64,000 bases of DNA from Maricaulis sp048269565. Lineage in GTDB: Bacteria; Pseudomonadota; Alphaproteobacteria; Caulobacterales; Maricaulaceae. This document shows positions 39,460 to 47,646 of this stretch, in pieces. Under the pieces are notes generated by a model that was given only the letters and a program-made list of their open reading frames with translations, did no database searches and was not told where the DNA came from. The position numbers and the translations under genes were made by a program. The stretch is from NCBI RefSeq assembly GCF_048269565.1, contig NZ_JBLXIK010000004.1, positions 124,001 to 188,000 of the forward strand, read 5' to 3'. Each line of letters opens with the position of its first letter. Position 1 is the stretch's first letter.

Positions 39460-40590
39460 ATGTCTGACGATATGGACCAAGATGCGCTCGCTGCCGAATG
39501 GGAAGCGATGGCCGAGGACGGCGATGATCTCGATCTCGCCTCCGAATGGGAGGCCATGGTCGGCGGTGACGATGATTCGTCCGACATGCCCCAGGGCGGC
39601 GGTGCGCAGGAACGCATCCTCAACCAGGACGAGATCGACAGCCTGCTCGGCTTCTCGCTCTCCGACGATGACGCGGCCGACAAGTCGGGCATTCGTGCGA
39701 TCATCAATTCGGCACTGGTCTCCTATGAGCGCCTGCCGATGCTGGAGATCGTGTTTGACCGGCTGGTCCGGTTGATGACGACGAGCCTGCGCAATTTCAC
39801 CTCGGACAATGTCGAGGTCAGTCTCGACAATATCTCCTCGATCCGGTTCGGCGACTATCTCAACTCGATCCCGCTGCCGGCGATCCTGGCGGTGTTTCGT
39901 GCCAAACAGCTCGACAATTACGGTCTGCTGACCGTCGATTCCAATCTGATCTATTCCATCGTCGACGTGCTGCTCGGCGGCCGCCGCGGCACCTCGGCCA
40001 TGCGCATTGAGGGGCGCCCCTACACCACGATCGAACGCATGCTGGTGCAGCGCATGATCGAGGTCGTGCTCGGCGATGCCAAACAGGCCTTCCAGCCGCT
40101 GACCGAGGTCGATTTCGATCTCGAGCGCGTCGAGACCAATCCGCGCTTTGCCGCCATTGCCCGGCCGGCCAATGCCGCCATTCTGGTCAAGCTGCGCATC
40201 GATATGGAAGACCGCGGCGGGCGCATCGAGCTGCTGCTTCCCTATGCGACGCTCGAGCCGATCCGGAAAATGCTGCTGCAGCAATTCATGGGTGAGAAAT
40301 TCGGTCGCGACAATATCTGGGAAGGCCACCTGGCCACCGAGCTGTGGTCGACCAAGATGGAAGTCCACGCCGTGCTCGACGAGCAGCGCGTGACGCTGGG
40401 CCGGGTGATGGATCTCAAGGTTGGCGACACGCTCTTCCTCGATGCCTCGCCGACCAGTGAAGTGGAGTTGCGTTGCGGCAATGTGCCGTTGACGCGTGGC
40501 CGTATGGGCCGACTCGGACATAGCGTAGCCCTGCGCCTGAGCGGTCCGCTCTCGCCGGTGGCCAAAAAAGCAATGATGAGGTTCGCATGA
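39460..40590 (+). CDS. fliM: Flagellar motor switch protein FliM
   Basis: A 376-residue switch protein. After an acidic N-terminal stretch comes the FliM signature LNQDEIDSLLGFSL, then LPMLEIVFDRLVRLMTTSLRNFTSDNVEVSLD and a C-terminal SpoA domain (LGRVMDLKVGDTLFLDASPTSEVELRCGNVPLTRGRMG). FliM forms the C ring with FliG and FliN and binds phosphorylated CheY. The N-terminal segment before EIDSLL is longer than in enterobacteria and contains a repeat of EWEAM, an unusual feature. It overlaps the DUF6468 gene by four bases. Confidence 0.96.
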   Translation: MSDDMDQDALAAEWEAMAEDGDDLDLASEWEAMVGGDDDSSDMPQGGGAQERILNQDEIDSLLGFSLSDDDAADKSGIRAIINSALVSYERLPMLEIVFDRLVRLMTTSLRNFTSDNVEVSLDNISSIRFGDYLNSIPLPAILAVFRAKQLDNYGLLTVDSNLIYSIVDVLLGGRRGTSAMRIEGRPYTTIERMLVQRMIEVVLGDAKQAFQPLTEVDFDLERVETNPRFAAIARPANAAILVKLRIDMEDRGGRIELLLPYATLEPIRKMLLQQFMGEKFGRDNIWEGHLATELWSTKMEVHAVLDEQRVTLGRVMDLKVGDTLFLDASPTSEVELRCGNVPLTRGRMGRLGHSVALRLSGPLSPVAKKAMMRFA

Positions 40591-40976
40591 CGCTCGCAGG
40601 TTTGATTTTCGAAGGGCTGGTTGCCGCCTTGTTGCTGGTGGCTGTCGTCATGTGCTGGCGGGTCGATCGCCGCCTGAATGCGCTCAAGCGCGGCCAGGAC
40701 GGCGTCCGTGAGGGCGTTATCGCGCTGAACGAGGCAACCGACCGGGCGCGGGCCAGCCTGGCGGCGCTGGAACGGGCGACGACGGAGTCGGGCGAGGTGC
40801 TGCACGCGCGCGTGCTCGAGGCACGGGGGCTGGCTGAGGAGCTGCGCCTGATGACCGGCCATGCTGACCGCACCGCCGAGACAATTTCGCGCCGGCCGCA
40901 ACGCCGCCGCGCTTCGGAAATCTTTCCCGAAGGTGCCGGCTCGTCCGTCATCAACGGCCTCAAGGATGTGAGATAG
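40587..40976 (+). CDS. DUF6468 family protein
   Basis: A 129-residue protein with an N-terminal membrane segment (LIFEGLVAALLLVAVVMCW) followed by a helical charged region (RRLNALKRGQDGVREGVIALNEATDRARASLAAL) of coiled-coil appearance. It matches the small conserved family of alphaproteobacteria found after fliM. The start overlaps the fliM stop. Its function is not known; gene position and membrane anchor suggest a role at the motor. Confidence 0.75.
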   Translation: MTLAGLIFEGLVAALLLVAVVMCWRVDRRLNALKRGQDGVREGVIALNEATDRARASLAALERATTESGEVLHARVLEARGLAEELRLMTGHADRTAETISRRPQRRRASEIFPEGAGSSVINGLKDVR

Positions 40977-40982
40977 TCCGCT

Positions 40983-41711
40983 ATGCGTGAACCGATGCGC
41001 CTGCTCGCTGTCCTCGCTATTCTGATGGGCGGCCTGTTCGCCCTCAAGGCGATTTCCGTCACCAATGGGGCTGCCGACTGGTGGCAGGCCCAGGCCGCGA
41101 CGATGGAGCAGCAGGGATCCGGCGATGCGCCGGCCAGTGCGCAGGATGATGCCGAGCCGGAGGCCGCGGCGCCGATCACCCTGGGCGCCGCCGCGCCGCA
41201 GGAGCCGGCCGCCGCCGCGATCAACCCGTCCGAAGAATTCGCCGCCCGCATCGCCAATGGTGTCCGCACCGCCGACGAGGAGCGGGTGATCTATCGTCTG
41301 CGCGAGCGTTCGATCGAGCTCGACCGGCGCGAGAGCGAGCTGGAGACGCGCGAAGCCTTGATGCTGGCCATGGAACAGCGCGTCGACACCAAGATCGGTG
41401 AGCTCAATGAATTGCGTGCCCAGATCGAAAGCCTGGCCGGCGATCTGACCGAGCGTGAGTCCGAGGACATGAATGTCATTGTCTCCTGGTATGCCGCCAT
41501 GGATGCCGGTGACGCCGCGACGCGGATTTCCAGTCTCGATCTGGATACCCAGCTGCAGATCGCCTCGCGCATGTCACAACGCACCTTCGGCGGCATTCTC
41601 GCCGAGATGACGCCGCTGGCAGCGGCCAGCCTGACCGAGCGCATGGCCGCGCGCAGCAATCTCCCGGACACCGTGGCCGAGCTGGAGGCGCGGATTGCCG
41701 AAGGCGGCTAG
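40983..41711 (+). CDS. MotE-like periplasmic motor protein
   Basis: A 242-residue protein. An N-terminal membrane or signal segment (MRLLAVLAILMGGLFALKAISV) is followed by an Ala/Pro/Glu-rich linker, a coiled coil (RLRERSIELDRRESELETREALMLAMEQRVDTKIGELNELRAQIESL) and a C-terminal domain like the MgtE-N fold (WYAAMDAGDAATRISSLDLDTQLQIASRMSQRTFGGILAEMTPLAAASLTERMA). This is the MotE type of protein, which in rhizobia works with MotC at the stator. It overlaps the following TPR gene by 17 bp. A second start four codons on is possible. Confidence 0.72.
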   Translation: MREPMRLLAVLAILMGGLFALKAISVTNGAADWWQAQAATMEQQGSGDAPASAQDDAEPEAAAPITLGAAAPQEPAAAAINPSEEFAARIANGVRTADEERVIYRLRERSIELDRRESELETREALMLAMEQRVDTKIGELNELRAQIESLAGDLTERESEDMNVIVSWYAAMDAGDAATRISSLDLDTQLQIASRMSQRTFGGILAEMTPLAAASLTERMAARSNLPDTVAELEARIAEGG

Positions 41712-44700
41712 ACATATCGGCTCCCTGTCCGGTCTGGCGCTCGCCTGTCTGCTGAGCTCGACCGCCCTGGCACAAACGTTCGGCGATGTCCGCGTCGAGC
41801 GTTCCGGTGCCACTGCGCGCATTATTCTCGATTATGAAGACGATATCGGTGGTGCGGCGCCCTCAGCCACTGCTGCCGTTGAACATTCCGTCCTGATTGT
41901 CCGCCTGAGCGAGGCCCTGCAGGCCGACATCGCTTCACTGGCCGACGAGATTGGCCCGCTGGCAGCGCGGGCGCGGCTCGATGCTGACGGCGCGACCTTG
42001 CGCATCGCCCTGACCGCTCCCGTCGAGACCCGTATCTCCAACAGTTATGAGCAGGTGGCGATCGATCTGGCACCGCCGGGCACACCGGCACTGGCGCCGA
42101 TCGTCTCGCCGCGTGAACAGGCCGAACGCGAGGCCGCGGCGCGGGCCGCCGAAATTGCCGCCAATACGCCAGCGGGGCCGCCGCCGATCGATCCGGTCCC
42201 GGTACGATACCGCGTCGGCCAGACCACTGAGTATACAAGGCTGGAGCTGATCTGGCCGCACGCCGTCCCGTTCGAGCTCAGCCAGAGCGGTGATATTGCC
42301 GAACTGCGCTTCAGCGAGCCAGCGGAGATCTCGCTCGGCCGGCTGACCGGGTCGCCGCCGAATTTCCTGCGTTCGGCCTCGCAGCAGCGTGAGGGCAATG
42401 ACTGGACCCTGCGACTGGAGCTCGAGCCCGGTGTGCAGGCGCGGGCCTGGGCCGATGGTGCGCGGGTCAATATTGATTTGCCTGACCCGGCCGCGGCCGA
42501 TGCGAACGCCTTGCTGGCGCAAATGGCCAGTCTGGGCACGCAGGCCAATACGCCGCCCGGGCCACAGACTATCGTGCCCGGGGCTGATGATTCTGTTCCC
42601 GCCACGCCCGGTGACGCGGCTGCGGGGCAGGGCATTGACCCGGTCCGCCTGGCTGTCGATGCACAGCCGGATGGTGCCGGCCCGTCGGACATCGCGCCGG
42701 CAGAGCCCGTGGTACCGGCAGCGACACTCGATCCGGTGCCCGAGAATGGCATTGTCGCGGTCAGTCTCGCCGAGTCGAATGGCGATTTGCGCGCTGAATT
42801 CCCATGGGCGGCCCCGGTCGGCGCCGCGATCTTCCGGCGGGGCGATGCGATCTGGATCGTGTTCGACGCTGCGGCCGCATTGCAGCTGGGCGATTTCCCG
42901 CGTGGACCGCAGGCGCATATCCGCGATTATGAAATTCTCCAGGGTGCTGATTATTCAGCACTGCGCCTCGTCGCCTCGGGCGTGACCCAGGCCGAGGCCC
43001 GCATCGATGGCGGGCGCTGGATCATCGTGTTCAGCGACCAGATCGACGCACCGCCGCGCCCGATCCAGATCCGCCGCGATGCCCGGCGTGACCGGCCGGG
43101 CCGTATCCTGATCGGGCTCGATGGCGCCCATGCGATCCGCTGGGTCCCGGACCCTGTGGTTGGTGACCGCATTGCTGTCGTGACCGCGACCGGCCCGGTC
43201 CAGGGGCTGGTCTCGCGGCGCGACTTTGTCGGCGGCGCCCTGTTGCCCTCGGCTCATGGCGGCGCGGTGGAAGTCATCGCCGAGGACCTCGAGCTGGGCT
43301 TGATCGGTGCCGGCGCCGCGATCGGACGTCCCGGAGGTCTCGACCTGACGCCGGCCGGTGGGCCCGTCAGTGCGAGCGGTGCCAATGCCGCGGCGATGGC
43401 GTCGCCGGCGATGATGCATTTTGCGGAGTGGCGGGGAGAGGGGCCGTTTGCGCCGGCCTGGAATGCACGCCTGCGCCAGTCGGCCCTCGAGGACAGCTCT
43501 GAAAGCCGTATCGCCCTGGCGCGCTTCCTGCTGGCGCGCAATATGGCCCCGGAAGCGCTCGGCATGCTCGATCTTGCCGTCGATGGCGAGCCTCAGCTTG
43601 GCAATGATTCCGGGGTTCGCGCATTGCAGGCCGTCGCGTCTTACCAGATGTACCGTCTTGACGATGCCGCCGGCTATCTCGCGGATCCCTCATTATTGCT
43701 CGACCCGGCTGCCGATCTGTGGCGCGGCATGGTCGCTGTCGGTCAGGAGCGCTGGCCGGACGCGCGCCGGCGACTGCTGGCCGGCCAGGCCGTGGCGGGC
43801 GCCTACCCGCCGGAATGGCAGGCCCGTTTCGCGGTTGCCCAGGCTCGCGCCGCGCTGGAACTCGGTGATATCGCGGCCGCCCAGGATTATCTCTACAGTG
43901 TCGACGCGGGTGAACCCGATCGCCGCACCCGGCTGGATGCGGCCTATATCGCGGCCCGGGTGGAAGCGGAAATGGGTAATCTGGATGAAGCCATCCGCCG
44001 TTTCGAAAACCTCGCCGAGTCCGGCGTGCCGCCGCTGGAGGCGCGGGCGCTGTACGAACTCTACCGGCTGAAGGTCGCCGATGGCCGCATGCCGCGAGAC
44101 GAGGCGATCGACGGGCTCGAGAATCTCCGCTTCCGCTGGCGTGGCGACACGATTGAACTTGAGACCGTGCGCCTGCTCGGCGAACTTTATGTCCAGTCCG
44201 GCAGCTTTGCGCGTGGTCTGGAGACCATGAGCACGGCACAGTCACGTTTCCCCGAAACCGAGGCCGGGCGCCGGATCGGCGAGGATATGGTCTCGATCTT
44301 CCGCCGCCTTTTCCTTGACGGCGAAGCTGACCGTATGGATCCGGTCGAGGCTGTCGCGATCTTCTACCAGTACCAGCACCTGGCCCCGATCGGCTCCGAT
44401 GGTGACCGCATGATCCGGCGCCTCGCCGACCGACTGATTGCCTTCGACCTGCTTGGCCCGGCCTCCGAATTGTTGCAGCATCAGGTCGGTTGCCACCGCA
44501 TCAGCGAGGGCAGTGATTGCACCTACCGCCTGCGCGAACCGACGGCGCGGGCGCGTGTCGCGACCGATCTCGCCGTGGTCTATCTGATGGACCACCGCTA
44601 TGAGGACGCCCTCAACACCATCCGCAGCTCACGCGTCGCCGGTCTGCCCGAAGCGCTGGTCGACGAGCGTTACCTGCTTGAGGCCCGTGCCCTGTCCGAG

Positions 44701-45135
44701 CTGGGCCGCCACGAGCAGGCGCTGGAACTGATCCAGGATGACCAGTCGCCGGCCGCGGCCCGGTTGCGGGCCGATGTGACCTGGGCGCAGCGGGACTGGC
44801 CCAATACCGGCCGCCGCCTCGAGGCGCTGCTCGGTAATCGCTACCAGGATGCCGCCCCGCTGACCCCGTCGGAACAGTCCGATCTCGTTCGCGCGGCCAT
44901 CGCCTATTCAATGTCGGGAGACCGCGCCGCGGCCGGCCGTCTGGGGCGCCGCTATGGTGAGGCCATGTCGATCACCGAGGGGGGCGCCGCCTTCGAGGTC
45001 CTGACGGATGATGATATCCCGCCGGGCAATGTCCGCTTCTCGGACCTGGCGGCGCGAATTGCCAGCATCGATACGCTCGACGCCTTCATGGAACCCTTCC
45101 GGGCCCGCTTCAATAATGGTGGTGGGCCAGCCTGA
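41695..45135 (+). CDS. Large periplasmic TPR protein of the fliM operon
   Basis: A 1146-residue protein I cannot assign to a named gene. It begins with a TTG codon inside the end of the MotE-like gene and a signal peptide (GLALACLLSSTALA, cleavage before QTFGDV). Two AMIN-like or beta-rich regions follow (about 30-140 and 340-560, for example VRVERSGATARIILDYED), linked by Pro/Ala-rich segments. From about residue 570 on it is helical, with TPR-like repeats (ARFLLARNMAPEALGMLDLA, AALELGDIAAAQDYLYSV, LYVQSGSFARGLETMSTAQSRFP, LLEARALSELGRHEQALELIQ). Its operon suggests a motor or stator accessory. Confidence 0.75.
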   Translation: MPKAARHIGSLSGLALACLLSSTALAQTFGDVRVERSGATARIILDYEDDIGGAAPSATAAVEHSVLIVRLSEALQADIASLADEIGPLAARARLDADGATLRIALTAPVETRISNSYEQVAIDLAPPGTPALAPIVSPREQAEREAAARAAEIAANTPAGPPPIDPVPVRYRVGQTTEYTRLELIWPHAVPFELSQSGDIAELRFSEPAEISLGRLTGSPPNFLRSASQQREGNDWTLRLELEPGVQARAWADGARVNIDLPDPAAADANALLAQMASLGTQANTPPGPQTIVPGADDSVPATPGDAAAGQGIDPVRLAVDAQPDGAGPSDIAPAEPVVPAATLDPVPENGIVAVSLAESNGDLRAEFPWAAPVGAAIFRRGDAIWIVFDAAAALQLGDFPRGPQAHIRDYEILQGADYSALRLVASGVTQAEARIDGGRWIIVFSDQIDAPPRPIQIRRDARRDRPGRILIGLDGAHAIRWVPDPVVGDRIAVVTATGPVQGLVSRRDFVGGALLPSAHGGAVEVIAEDLELGLIGAGAAIGRPGGLDLTPAGGPVSASGANAAAMASPAMMHFAEWRGEGPFAPAWNARLRQSALEDSSESRIALARFLLARNMAPEALGMLDLAVDGEPQLGNDSGVRALQAVASYQMYRLDDAAGYLADPSLLLDPAADLWRGMVAVGQERWPDARRRLLAGQAVAGAYPPEWQARFAVAQARAALELGDIAAAQDYLYSVDAGEPDRRTRLDAAYIAARVEAEMGNLDEAIRRFENLAESGVPPLEARALYELYRLKVADGRMPRDEAIDGLENLRFRWRGDTIELETVRLLGELYVQSGSFARGLETMSTAQSRFPETEAGRRIGEDMVSIFRRLFLDGEADRMDPVEAVAIFYQYQHLAPIGSDGDRMIRRLADRLIAFDLLGPASELLQHQVGCHRISEGSDCTYRLREPTARARVATDLAVVYLMDHRYEDALNTIRSSRVAGLPEALVDERYLLEARALSELGRHEQALELIQDDQSPAAARLRADVTWAQRDWPNTGRRLEALLGNRYQDAAPLTPSEQSDLVRAAIAYSMSGDRAAAGRLGRRYGEAMSITEGGAAFEVLTDDDIPPGNVRFSDLAARIASIDTLDAFMEPFRARFNNGGGPA

Positions 45136-45201
45136 TCCAGTCAGGTGAGGCTCTACGGGCCGGCACTCCGGTTCAGCGCGGGATTGATGGCAGGTCCGTC
45201 G

Positions 45202-45951
45202 TCACCCGATCGTGCCGAAACTCTGCACCAGCGCGCCGGTGACCAGCCGCCAGCCATCGACCAGCACGAAGAAGATCAGTTTGAACGGCAGTGAGATGAC
45301 CACGGGCGGCAGCATCATCATGCCCATCGACATCAGGATCGAGGCGACGACCAGGTCGATCACCAGGAAGGGGATGAAGAGCAGGAAGCCGATCTCGAAG
45401 GCGCGGCGCAATTCGGAAATCATGAAGGCCGGAGCGACGACGAAGAAGGAGGCATCGGCCGGGGTTTCGGGCACGCCTTCCTGCGACATGCCGATGAACA
45501 GGCCGAGATCATCCTCGCGGGTATGCATCAGCATGAAGGTCTTCACCGGCCCGGTGGTGAGATCAAAGGCCTCGGTGAGCTCGATCTCGTTGTTCAGCAA
45601 GGGCTCGATACCCTCATTATAGGACTGGGTGAAGACCGGCGCCATGATGAAGGCGGTCAGGAAGATCGCCAGGCTGACCAGGACCGCATTGGGCGGGCTC
45701 TGCTGCAGGCCAAGCCCGGTACGCAACAGCGACAGCACCACCGTGATGCGCACGAAACTGGTCGTCATGATGACGATCGACGGTGCCAGCGACAGGACCG
45801 TCATCAGGGCGACGAGCTGGAGCACGCGTTCGGTCAGCCCGCCTTCGGTGCCGGTATCGAGCGTGATCGACTGGGCCTGGGCGCCGCCGCCAAACAGCAG
45901 GGCGGCGCCGATCGCAAACAGGGCGAGATAGAGCCAGAACGCTTTTTTCAT
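45202..45951 (-). CDS. fliP: Flagellar export gate protein FliP
   Basis: A 249-residue membrane protein with a signal peptide and four membrane segments. Key features are LMTVLSLAPSIVIMTTSFVRITVVLSLLRTGLGLQQSPPNAVLVSLAIFLTAFIMAPVF and the end FEIGFLLFIPFLVIDLVVASILMSMGMMMLPPVVISLPFKLIFFVLVDGWRLV. It forms the core of the export gate with FliQ and FliR. It overlaps fliO by four bases and follows it on the minus strand. Confidence 0.97.
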   Translation of the reverse strand: MKKAFWLYLALFAIGAALLFGGGAQAQSITLDTGTEGGLTERVLQLVALMTVLSLAPSIVIMTTSFVRITVVLSLLRTGLGLQQSPPNAVLVSLAIFLTAFIMAPVFTQSYNEGIEPLLNNEIELTEAFDLTTGPVKTFMLMHTREDDLGLFIGMSQEGVPETPADASFFVVAPAFMISELRRAFEIGFLLFIPFLVIDLVVASILMSMGMMMLPPVVISLPFKLIFFVLVDGWRLVTGALVQSFGTIG

Positions 45952-46271
45952 GCCCCGGTATCCCCGTGATCCAGTGTTGTCTCGGCTGGCAGCTCATGGC
46001 TGGCCAGGATGGTTTCGCGTTCGGCGCCGAGCAGAAGAATGTGTTCGCGCTCATCGCAGCGCAGGATCACGACGCGCCGGCGCGGATCGATGATCAGCGT
46101 CTCGGAGATCGCCAGGCGGCGGGTGGTCGGTCTCAGGGCGCGCAGGCCGGTGACGCCCTGCAGAATCCAGCCGCGCTGCACGGCATAGCCAAACAGGCCC
46201 ATGGCGCCGAGCAGGCCCAGCAGGACCATCAGCGCGAGCAGGTATTGGTTCCAATCGATGATATCGTTCAT
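45948..46271 (-). CDS. fliO: Flagellar export protein FliO
   Basis: A 107-residue protein with one membrane segment near the N-terminus (YLLALMVLLGLLGAMGLFGYAV) and a cytoplasmic tail containing RRLAISETLIIDPRRRVVILRCDEREHILLLGAERETIL, the usual FliO pattern. FliO stabilises FliP during assembly of the export gate. It is short compared with other FliO proteins. The gene is divergent from flgB across about 100 bp that contain a CtrA box. Confidence 0.9.
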   Translation of the reverse strand: MNDIIDWNQYLLALMVLLGLLGAMGLFGYAVQRGWILQGVTGLRALRPTTRRLAISETLIIDPRRRVVILRCDEREHILLLGAERETILASHELPAETTLDHGDTGA

Positions 46272-46317
46272 GGACAGGGCCGCGTGTCGCTTCCCTTCGC
46301 CTTGTGGGCCGATGCGG

Positions 46318-46372
46318 TTAAGCCAGCGTTAACCGTGCGGGCGCAGCCTGAATGCCAGCCACAAAGCGATTC
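46318..46372 (+). promoter_or_regulatory. CtrA box of flgB with GATTC near the start codon
   Basis: TTAA-GCCAGCG-TTAACC (46318-46334) is a full CtrA consensus; ACAAAGCGATTC (GANTC at 46368-46372) follows 35 bases later and ends three bases before the flgB ATG. The box lies midway between fliO and flgB and may act on both. Confidence 0.8.
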
Positions 46373-46375
46373 GCC

Positions 46376-46792
46376 ATGCGACCCGATGACGTGCCCGTAC
46401 TGGGCGTTTTGAAGCAATCAATGAGTTTTCACGCCCAGCGTCAGCGGGTGATTGCGGAAAATGTCGCCAACGCCAATACACCCGGCTATGTCGCCCAGGA
46501 TCTCGACCAGAACGCCTTCCAGCGTGAACTGCAGGATCTGTTGCAGGCCCGTGCCGGCGGCAGCACAGCGGCGCGCGGCGCTGCAAGTGTCCCGGCGCTG
46601 AGTTCGCCCACGCGCCAGTGGCAGTCACAGGATGCGCCGGATTCCGAGACCACGGTCAACGGCAATTCGGTCGTGCTCGAGGAGCAGATGATCCGGGCCA
46701 ATGAAAACCGGCTGGAATACGAGAGCGCCCTGAGCCTCTACCAGAAAAGCCTGAGCATGATCCGCACGGCGATCCGCCAGTCCGGTCGATAA
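46376..46792 (+). CDS. flgB: Flagellar proximal rod protein FlgB
   Basis: A 138-residue protein with LKQSMSFHAQRQRVIAENVANANTPGYVAQDLD at the start and EQMIRANENRLEYESALSLYQKSLSMIRTAIRQ at the end, both typical of FlgB. The ATG was moved eight codons downstream of the longest frame, because the conserved part begins here. It is the first gene of flgB-flgC-fliE. Confidence 0.95.
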   Translation: MRPDDVPVLGVLKQSMSFHAQRQRVIAENVANANTPGYVAQDLDQNAFQRELQDLLQARAGGSTAARGAASVPALSSPTRQWQSQDAPDSETTVNGNSVVLEEQMIRANENRLEYESALSLYQKSLSMIRTAIRQSGR

Positions 46793-46807
46793 GTGAGAGA
46801 TTGAGTC

Positions 46808-47221
46808 ATGGGAAACGCATCAGACGCAATGCAGGTTTCGGCATCGGGCATGCGGGCCCAGGCGGCCCGGATGCGGATTATCTCCGAGAATATCGCCAAT
46901 GCCGATTCGACGGCACGCGAGGCCGGGGGTGATCCGTATCAGCGCCAGATCCCGGTGTTCGATACCGAGCTTGACCGGGCCACCGGGATCAATCGCGTCC
47001 GCATGACCGATGTCGCGCAGGACACGTCCGACTTCACGCTCGAATTCGATCCGGGCCATCCGGCCGCCGACGCCGATGGCTATGTCCGCACCTCCAACGT
47101 CAACATGTTGGTGGAAATGATGGATATGCGTGAGGCGATGCGGACCTATGAGGCCAATCTGAACATGATTGAAAACAGTCGCAGCATGCAGCAGCGTGCG
47201 CTTGATCTTCTGCGCCGCTAG
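46808..47221 (+). CDS. flgC: Flagellar proximal rod protein FlgC
   Basis: A 137-residue rod protein: MQVSASGMRAQAARMRIISENIANADSTAREAGGDPYQRQIPVF, a GYVRTSNVNMLVEMMDMREAMRTYEANLNMIENSRSMQQRALDLLR end. The pattern and length match FlgC. It follows flgB after 15 bp; GTGAGAGA precedes the start. Confidence 0.96.
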   Translation: MGNASDAMQVSASGMRAQAARMRIISENIANADSTAREAGGDPYQRQIPVFDTELDRATGINRVRMTDVAQDTSDFTLEFDPGHPAADADGYVRTSNVNMLVEMMDMREAMRTYEANLNMIENSRSMQQRALDLLRR

Positions 47222-47258
47222 CGCACAACGCTCAGAACGAGTTTGAAGGAGCCAGACC

Positions 47259-47570
47259 ATGGCAGCCGATCTTACCGGAGTACAGGCCTACCAGGCCGCG
47301 ATCCGTTCCGCCCAGAATGTTGCCGGCGGCAGCGACAAGGTCGAATCGTCGGAATTCGATTTCGGCAATATGGTCGCCGATGCGATCAACCAGACCTCGG
47401 GTGCGCTGGGCAATGCCGAGCAGCTGACGGCTGCCTCGGCCACCGGACAGGCCGAACTGGTCGATGTGGCCACCGCCGTTTCGGCCGCCGAGATTTCGCT
47501 GGAAACCATGGTCGCGGTTCGTGACGAAGTGGTTCGCGCCTATCAGGAAATCCTGCGCATGCCGATGTAG
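47259..47570 (+). CDS. fliE: Flagellar hook-basal body protein FliE
   Basis: A 103-residue protein with the FliE end VDVATAVSAAEISLETMVAVRDEVVRAYQEILRMPM. FliE joins the MS ring to the rod. AAGGAG precedes the ATG. It is the last gene of flgB-flgC-fliE; a bidirectional terminator follows. Confidence 0.95.
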   Translation: MAADLTGVQAYQAAIRSAQNVAGGSDKVESSEFDFGNMVADAINQTSGALGNAEQLTAASATGQAELVDVATAVSAAEISLETMVAVRDEVVRAYQEILRMPM

Positions 47571-47594
47571 GCTTGCTGCAGCGTCTGCCAACAA

Positions 47595-47627
47595 AAAGGG
47601 CCGCCCGACTGGATCGGGCGGCCCTTT
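47595..47627. terminator. Bidirectional terminator between fliE and a DUF885 gene
   Basis: A perfect 14-bp stem (47595-47608 with 47614-47627) has a five-base loop, flanked by AAA on one side and TTT on the other. It lies between convergent genes, 25 bp from fliE and 20 bp from the DUF885 gene, and can serve both. Confidence 0.9.
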
Positions 47628-47646
47628 GTCTGTCTGACTGCCAAGC

